From: Tricholoma matsutake
Lineage: Eukaryota; Basidiomycota; Agaricomycetes; Agaricales; Tricholomataceae
Direction: 5' to 3'
Assembly: GCA_026075535.2 (NCBI GenBank)
Contig: AP026548.1
Location: 1,612,001 to 1,676,000, forward strand
DNA length: 64,000 bases
Shown here: piece by piece, positions 56,717-64,000 of the stretch
Layout: each line of letters opens with the position of its first letter
Position numbering within the stretch: position 1 is the first letter of the stretch
Position numbers and translations under genes: made by a program
The notes under the pieces: generated by a model
The model's database searches: none
The model's input: only the letters and a program-made list of their open reading frames with translations
What the model was told of the DNA's origin: nothing

Positions 56717-59700
56717 AGGTTTCCCCATTGGTGACCCAGAATCGTTACAATGTATTAGTATCCGAGGAAACCCAGAGTAAATCAGAAAGGGAAATCGAGG
56801 AGGAGTACAACTGTTGCGAATCACATGACAAAGAAAATTGTCACATGTCATTTCCGAAAACCCCTAAATTCTTTATTCGCTCTGTGTGAATAGAACCCAA
56901 AATTACCTTGACTGTGGGACTGAAGACAGTGGACACGCATGCAGCTATTGATGTGGAAGCATTGCTTGACAGTGGTGCTACAGGATTATTTATTAATCTA
57001 TCCTTAATTACCAGAAACAGTATTAACACATGCAAGCTGGCGCAACCTATAATGGTGTACAATATTGACGGAACAGTCAATCGTGGAGGAACTATCAAGG
57101 AGGAGGTGACTATGGTACTAAAGTATCAGGAGCATCAGGAGCGAGCCGTATTCGAAGTGTGCAATCTTGGGAAAACCAATCTAATAATAGGATGTCTGTG
57201 GTTACGGAAGCATAATCCCGAAATTGATTGGAACACTGGGAAAGTACAAATGACTCGTTGTCCTAAGGAATGTAATGTGTATGGGAGGAAGATGAAGAAA
57301 GAAAAAAGGAAAAAGAAAGAGAAAGAACATCTGAGAAAGTATTCTGTTACGATGGAGGAAGTGGAGGATGAGGAAATGCCAAATGGGGAAGTTCCGATCA
57401 TGATTGAGAAAGAAGAGCAGAAGCAAACCTTTAGAGCAGTTCGTGGAGGACAGTCGTGGGACAAGAATATCGTGAAGGTGGAGAAGCCAGTGGAGGAATG
57501 GGTGCCAAAAGTGTATCATGAACATTTGTCAGTGTTCCAAAAGAAGGAGTCTGAGCGAATGCCGGTGCGGAAGCCATGGGATCATGCGATTGAGATGAAG
57601 CCTGGGTTTGTGCTGAAGAAGTCGAAGGTATATCCATTATCTCCGATGGAACAAGAAGAAGTGGATGCATTCCTGAAGGAGCAATTGTGCAAAGGATACA
57701 TATGACCTTTGAAATCACCGCAGACATCACCAATATTCTTCATGCCCAAAAAAGACCAAAGGAAGAGGATGTGTACCGATTATAGGTATCTGAACGAGTG
57801 GACGGTGAAGAACGCGTACCCCCTGCCGTTGAGCTCAGAAATAATTGATAAGGTGGGAAAAGCCAAGGTCTTTACAAAATTGGATTTACGATGGGGATAC
57901 AACAATGTATGAATAAAGAAAGGAGATGAGTGGAAGGCTGCATTTGCCACATGTCGAGGATCCTTGTAGCCGCTTGTCATGTTTTTTGGGATGACTAATA
58001 GTCCCCCGACCTTTCAAAATATGATGAACGACATTTTCAAGGACGTAATAGACAAAGGCATGGTAATAATATTTATTGACGACATTTTGATATTCATGGA
58101 GGATGAAGAGAATCATGAGGCAATAGTGCAGGAGGTGTTACGGAGGTTGGCGGAGAATGATCTATTTTTGAAACCAGAGAAGTGTGTGTTTGGGGCAAGC
58201 AAGATCGAGTTCCTAGGATTATTGATCGGCCCTGACGGGATCAAAATGGATCTGATCAAGGTACAGGCAATCACAGATTGGCCTGTGCCCACCCATGTCA
58301 AGGAGGTTCAAGCCTTCTTGGGACTCGCAAATTATTATTGTCGCTTTGTGCACAATTTTTCTAAAATTGCCGCACCCTTACATAACCTTATGTGAAAGGG
58401 AGTAGTATGGAGGTGGGGAGAGCAGCAGCAGACAGCATTTGAGGAGTTGAAGAGGAAGTTTGTGGAGGGACCAATATTAGCCCCAGTAGATTTCACATGC
58501 CCTTTGCGAGTGGAATCCGATGCATCCGATTTTGCTACTGGAGCAGTATTATCAATGCTGTGCGAAGATGACAAATGGCATCCTTGTGCATACTTGTCAA
58601 AAGGGTTGAATGATGTTGAGAGGAATTATGATGTGCATGACAAAGAGATGTTGGGGATAATACGAGCATTGGAGGCATGGAGGCATTATTTGGAGGGATG
58701 TATGCATGAGATTGAGATCTGGACAGATCATCAAAATCTGCAATACTTCATGTCTGCTAAAAAGCTTAACCGCCAGCAAGCACGTTGGGCACTATTTCAA
58801 TTTTCACTTGGTCCACAAAGCGGGAAGCTTAATGAGGAAAGCAGATGCATTATCCAGACGTATTGATCATAAAAGGGGGGTGGAGGAGGACAATAAAAAT
58901 GTTACCTTACTCAAACCTGAATACTTTCGCATTTGCGCTATGCATCAAGGGCATCTATTAATAGATAGCTCGGAAATGGAAATGTTGTCTAAAATTAGAC
59001 AATGCTTGGAAATGGACGATGAAGTAGTGGAAGCCGTGAAAGCTCTGAAGGGAGAGAAGAAAGGTAATATCAAAGGAGACAAATGGGCTGAGGAACAAGG
59101 GTTGGTGTTGTTTTGAGGAAAAGTGTATGTACCGAAGGATCAGGATTTGTGAAGGGAGATCGTCCGGTTACATCACAATACGCCAATTGCCGGACACCCA
59201 GGAAGATGGAAGATGTTGGAATTAGTAATGAGAAATTATTGGTGGCCCGGAATTTTGAAGTATGTGTTGGGGTATGTGGATGGATGTGATACGTGCATGA
59301 GGGGGAAGAAATTTCCAGAGAAACCTGCAGGAAAATTAATGCCGAACCCTATACCTAAAGCGCCATGGCAAGATATATCTGTGGATTTTATTACCGGATT
59401 ACCTGAGGCTCAAGGGTACGATGCAATATTCATAGTATGCGACCGCTTTACAAAGGAGGTCCATATTATTCCTACTACTACAGAAACCTCATCATTGGGC
59501 TTGGCACACCTCTATCTAAATCAGGTATGGTGGTTACATGGGTTACCCGATACTGTTATCTCCGATCGCGGACCACAATTTGCTTCCGTGTTTATGTGAG
59601 AACTAAACAACATATTGGGAATTCAAACTAAATTATCTATGGCATATCACCCTCAGACTGATGGGCAGACAGAGAGAATGAATCAGGAGTTGGAGCAGTA

Positions 59701-60515
59701 CCTACGTATGTTTGTCAACTACCAACAAACCGACTGGCCCAAATGGTTGGCAATTGCTGAATTTTCCCACAATAACAAATTCCATTCGGCTACTCATATG
59801 TCACCCTTCTTCGCGAATTATGGATATCATCCTCGCATGGGAGTAGAACCTAGAAGGGAAGTCAGTAGAAGATTTTGTATCTAAGATGCAAAAGGTACAA
59901 GAAGAAGCAGAGGCGGCATTGAAGAAAGCACATGATGACATGATGCGACACGTGGATTGTACTCGAGCACGCGCTCCAGAGTACAAAGTTGGTGACTTGG
60001 TATGGCTAAGTACCAAGGACCTGAATATTCCACGACCTTTGAAGAAACTTATGGAGAAACAAGTTGGCCCATATGCGATCTCTAAAGTGATCTTGCCTAA
60101 TGCGGTAGTGCTAAAATTACCCCGATCATTTAAGATTGATCCCGAGATTAACATATCCCGCCTACGCCCTTACCATCCGCCCACTATTCCTGGCCAACAA
60201 ACTACTCCACAACCTCCAATAATAGTAGAAGGTGCTCCAGAATACATAGTTGAAGAAATTCTAGACTCACGTCTTCGACAGAACAAATTGGAGTTCTTAA
60301 TAAAGTGGAAAAACTATACCGACAAAAATAATTCATGGGAACCCAAAGAGAATTGTAAGCGAGCGCATAACGCAATCGCCCAATTCTTTAAATGTAATCC
60401 GAATGCTCCACGTCGCATTGCGAGAATGGTGTATGAGGGGATGAAATTCTGGCCTTACCAAAATTTCACAGAGGGGACAAACATAATATTTTCTCGCCTG
60501 GAAGTTGAGGCATAA
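56710..60515 (+). pseudogene. pol: pol of gypsy copy B (PR-RT-RH-IN-chromodomain), inactivated
   Basis: Protease EALLDSGATGLFIN near 56960-57000; RT from about 57560 with [24 protein letters not shown] and catalytic IIFIDDILIF (Asp-Asp intact) near 58070-58100; RNase H VESDASDFATGAV, KEMLGIIRALEAW and IWTDHQNLQYF; integrase zinc region HHNTPIAGHPG..CDTC and DDE residues in DFITGLPEAQ, ISDRGPQFAS and TERMNQELEQ; chromodomain LEFLIKWKNYTDKNNSWEPK near 60290-60350; stop at 60513. The chromodomain may direct integration towards marked chromatin. Stops are mainly CGA-to-TGA; two 11 bp deletions shift the frame. Confidence 0.93.
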
Positions 60516-60526
60516 AAGGGGGGTAA

Positions 60527-60928
60527 TGTTAGGAAACCACCCCATTACCTAATAAACTTTCATTTTTATTTTATTATGTCGAATTACGCTACATGACGCC
60601 AAATGACACTACATTTTGATAGCATGAGAATTTTATTTCGCATGCATCAAAATGTATGCGCATGTATGAGTGCGTTGGTAACAACAATGTACAATATATG
60701 TAACATAGTATATAAACCCTAAATATATGCCTAGGGGACCCCAGTTGTGTTCTCTTAGGTATTCCACCTATGCTTTTGGTGTGAAAGGCTTATCTCAACA
60801 AACTCATCTATTAATAACCCCTCACATCAAAACCATCAATTCCCCAATCATGCACGCAGATCCCGCCCCCTTCTTGTAGAGAGAACCTGCACAGTCTTAG
60901 CTAGCAGATAGTAGGTGTCGCCCTAACA
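60527..60928 (+). repeat. 3' LTR of gypsy copy B
   Basis: 402 bp; preceded by AAAAGGGGGGTAA. TATATAAA at 60709-60716 and AGTTGTGTTCT at 60743-60753. Confidence 0.95.
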
Positions 60929-60933
60929 CAGGT

Positions 60934-63823
60934 GCGCCCATCATCTCCACATCCAGACCAACGAAATGTGAATCTTGTGTCCTTGGCAAACAGACAAAGA
61001 CACCAGTTCCAAAGAAGCGTGAGGAGGGGATTGGTCATAAGGCGACACGGAAGTTGGAAAAAGTTTGGGTGGATTTATCAGGTCCGCATGCGGTCAAATA
61101 TTGTACTGGAAATTCTTATGTTATGGATATTGTCAACGATTATACATCTTTTCCGTGGTCGATACCACTTCGTAACAAAGATGACTTGTTTCCCAAATTG
61201 AAAGCTTGGGAATTATCCCGGGAAAATGAAACAGGACTTAAAGTCGGAACCTACATCACAGACAATGGAGAATTAAAGTCTCACAAGATGGAAGCATGGC
61301 TTAAAACATGGGGAACAGAACAACACTTTATGGCCCCATACACTTCAGCCCATATTGGGCAAGTGGAACACATGCATTGTACCCTTATGGCTAAAGCCCG
61401 CACTATGCAAATTTATTTGGGTTTACCGACCAACCTTTAGGATGAATTTTATCTAACAGCTTCTCATTTACATGCCAAAACCACTACACAATCACTTCAA
61501 GGGTGCACACCTTGGGAACTCTGGCATGGATGCAAACCTGACTATTCATACATGCATGAGATCAGTTGCCGCACCTTTGTTCTCATCCCAAAGAAGGACA
61601 ACCCAAAGATTTTTGAACGATCTATTGAATGTGTGCTCATTGGATATGACCTAAAGTCCAAGTCTTACTGATGCTATAATACGGCCACAAGGAAAGTCCA
61701 CAGTTCTTATCATGTTTGTTTCCTTGAAAGCCACAATGGACATGTTCCACCCACCCCACTACCTTTGGACAATACCATTAAGGAACCTGTTTGGAATGAA
61801 CCTGGCTTCACCCTTTTACCCACAAACAACAACAAGGACAATGAATCCTTCCACCCGTTGAACACTGCTGAGTCAAATGATTCTGTCAAAGAGGAACGAG
61901 GTATAATTACTACTGACCCGCTTCCACGTCGCTCATCTCGGGTACCTATCCCTACTGAGAAACATCCAAATGGAGGACCAAACACCACCAGAACAATAGC
62001 AGCTGTTCAAGAATCTTGAAACAGTGCTACCCAAGTCAAAGAAGCCTGCCGTGAATGCAGAGCCGCCACTATTGCCACCCGATCAGGAAATCACGATCAT
62101 ATACCAACCATCGATCATGATCAGGACATCATTGATGGACTACATCAATCATTCAATAACCTTAACCTGGGTGATCAGGTGCGCATCAACTTCAAGCTTT
62201 GATTTCAGAGATGACAGATTTTGATCCCGAGTCGCTCCAATTTGAGGATGAACCCAAAACTTGGGAAGAGGCAAAGAATTCAGGGGACGCAGAATGATGG
62301 CAGGCAGGGTATCTTGATGAATTGAAGTCCCTGAAGGACATGGGAGTCTATAAACTTATTTCCAGGGGTGACATACCTCAAGGTAAACAAATTTGTAGGG
62401 GCCGACCAGTTTTCCATATCAAACGCAATGAAAGTGGTCAAGCCATAAGGTGGAAAGTCTGACTCATTTTTCGGGGCTTTGAACAAGTTTACAGTAGGGA
62501 CTATACAAAGACATCCTCACCTACTGCGTGCATGGAATCTTGGTGAATCCTACTTCATATAGCTGCTTCTCTGGGATGGGATGCTCAACAAATTGACATC
62601 AAAACTGCTTTCCTCTATGGGATACTCCCTGAAGATGAGGTCCAGTACATGCAACAACCCAAAGGATTTGAAGAGTCAGGTCGCAAAGACTGGGTCTGGC
62701 AGCTTCAGCAGGGGTTATATGGCATGAAGCAGAGTGGAAGGATATGGAATCAAACTCTTAATGCTCAAATGATTACCTGGGGGTTTACACGCCTTACTTG
62801 TGAGTCCTGCATTTATTACAGGAAATCAGACACTGGTATTATTATCGCTGCGGTACATGTTGATGATTATCTGTCTATTGCCGATTCCAAGGATGGAAAT
62901 GAACATTTTAAAAACCAAATGCAGGAGGTGTGGACAATCTCTGAGCTTGGTACTGCCCACTTCATTGTCAGTATTGCTGTTACCTGGGATTGACACCTGC
63001 GCATGGTCGTGCTTTCACAGACTGCCCTCATCGATAAAATTGTTGATCAATTTGGCCAACGAGACGCAACACCCATTTCCGCCCCCCTTGAGCCTGGTAT
63101 TAAATTACAGCATACAAACTGACAGAATATGTCTGCAGACAAGCTATCACAACTCAACAAACTTCCTTCCATTCCCTCATCGGGTGTCTTCTTTACCTTG
63201 CCATTTCCACATGTCCTGATATTGCATACACTGTACAACAATTATCTCAATACCTTGACAGTTACTCTTTTGACCACTGGAGTGTGGCAACATGGCTAGT
63301 CCAGTATTTAAAGGGAACTCACGATCTCAAGCTCTACCTGGGTGGTGACAATTCTATCTCCCTTCATGCATTCAGCAACTCTGACTAGGCCAATTGCCTT
63401 GATACGTGTTGAAGTGTTGGAGGGTATACTTGCAACCTCGGATCAGGAGCCCTTTCTTGGACTGCCAGGAAACAAAAAGTTGTTGCAGTATCCTCTTGCA
63501 AAGCGGCATATGTTGCCGCATTTGAGACTGCAAAGGAATGTATTTGGATATGTGCTCTACTAAATGCTATAGGATACCCACTGTCCACCCCCACAACCAT
63601 TCTTTGCAATAACACGGCTACCAAGACACTGTCCAAGGACCCTTTGCTTCACTCAAGGGTTAAACACGTCAATATCAAATACCATTTCCTTCGAGAACAA
63701 GTTCAGTCCAGTGCTTTACAGATCCAATATATCAATACCAGGGATAATGTCGTGGATCTATTCACCAAAGCACTGGACGTCAAGCAATTCACATATCTAC
63801 GCTCATTCTTGGGCCTATGTTAA
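60934..63823 (+). pseudogene. pol: copia pol continued (integrase-RT-RNase H)
   Basis: Starts with CESCVLGKQTKTPVPKK, then integrase core WVDLSGPHAVKYCTGNSYVM (first Asp), YITDNGEL (second Asp) and YTSAHIGQVEHMHCTLM (Glu). RT is from about 62240: WEEAKNSGDA, IDIKTAFLYGILPEDEVQYM, QLQQGLYGMKQSGRIWNQTL and the catalytic HVDDYLSIAD near 62850. RNase H is near 63480-63800 (ECIWICALLNAIGY, KHVNIKYHFLREQV), ending LGLC with TAA at 63821. Stops near 61440, 61669, 62295 and 62461 and several frame changes inactivate it. Confidence 0.93.
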
Positions 63824-63864
63824 CCCAATTCCATGTGAGGAGGAGTGTCCACAGTGAGGAGGAG

Positions 63865-64000
63865 TGTTGAGATGTACACCAGGAACGGGTATCATTGTAT
63901 CCAACGATATGGTCTTTGATCCCATCACTGACATCCCATTATGGTGTGTCGGCATCCTGATCATCCCTTTATGGCATGTCAGCTATTGGTAACAAGTCTT
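63865..64000 (+). repeat. 3' LTR of the copia element (partial)
   Basis: Begins TGTTGAGATGTACACCAGGA after a purine tract GTGAGGAGGAG; matches the first 136 bp of 52296-52710 with a few C/T differences. Truncated by the window end. Confidence 0.93.

Larger units (their letters stand above)
54731..60928 (+). mobile_element. Ty3/gypsy chromovirus, copy B (complete, nested in copia)
   Basis: 6198 bp with identical-length LTRs (402 bp each) and a CAGGT target duplication at 54726-54730 and 60929-60933. By eye the two LTRs differ at about 19 positions, nearly all transitions, many at CpG. gag is open; pol carries stops at 56887, 57703, 57910, 57967, 58395, 59114 and 59596 and two 11 bp deletions (near 58797 and 59863) relative to copy A. 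Confidence 0.97.
52296..64000 (+). mobile_element. Ty1/copia element hosting two later insertions (3' LTR cut by window end)
   Basis: The 5' LTR is 52296-52710 and the 3' LTR starts at 63865 and runs off the window. Between them are gag, protease, integrase, RT and RNase H in copia order (integrase before RT). A 183 bp solo LTR (53685-53867) and a complete gypsy element (54731-60928) are inserted. Many stops make the copia element inactive. Confidence 0.95.

Overview
The window looks like a transposon-choked segment of a basidiomycete (Agaricomycete) nuclear genome. The few host-type genes have many 50-130 bp GT..AG introns. The mobile elements belong to families typical of mushroom genomes: chromodomain Ty3/gypsy, Ty1/copia, a Helitron, hAT and Tc1/mariner derivatives, and a RecQ-like helicase paired with a DUF6589-type protein. 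A 426 bp solo LTR matches the length I recall (unverified) for the marY1 LTR of Tricholoma matsutake, so a Tricholoma-like species is a reasonable but untested guess.

Layout. 1-5398: 3' part of a decayed Ty3/gypsy chromovirus (copy A). 5399-6560: GC-rich hairpins and palindromes without genes. 6563-10375: a tRNA-derived SINE split by a 3.7 kb LTR element with one large ORF, itself split by an 817 bp fold-back element. 11989-12788: two MITE copies. 12850-20553: Helitron remnant (minus strand) with HUH, helicase and a C-terminal cysteine-protease-like domain. 21884-26620: second, 5'-truncated gypsy lineage (minus) containing a 426 bp solo LTR. 27841-28835: Tc1/mariner derivative inside a degenerate BTB copy. 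29282-30558: BTB/POZ gene. 30587-31211: hAT MITE. 31384-33160: second hairpin/palindrome region. 33336-34102: host-like exons. 34443-37574: NACHT-ankyrin NLR-type gene with one nonsense codon. 38442-39272: second hAT-type element. 39673-45050: TIR-bounded element carrying convergent RecQ-like and DUF6589 pseudogenes. 47259-51327: apparently intact phospholipase D gene. 52296-64000: Ty1/copia element carrying a 183 bp solo LTR and a complete 6.2 kb gypsy chromovirus (copy B).

The clearly host-type genes are the PLD gene, the BTB gene and the NLR-like gene. Everything else is mobile DNA or its debris, mostly inactivated by C-to-T changes at CpG. Insertion boundaries are unusually readable: target-site duplications are visible for gypsy B (CAGGT), both solo LTRs (GGACT, GAAAA), the SINE-hosted LTR element (GTGT), both hAT elements (8 bp) and the Tc1 element (TA). 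The strongest candidates for under-described biology are the RecQ/DUF6589 TIR element, the Helitron protease fusion, the covarying palindrome family present at two loci, and the self-priming signature of the chromovirus. All comparisons were made by eye.
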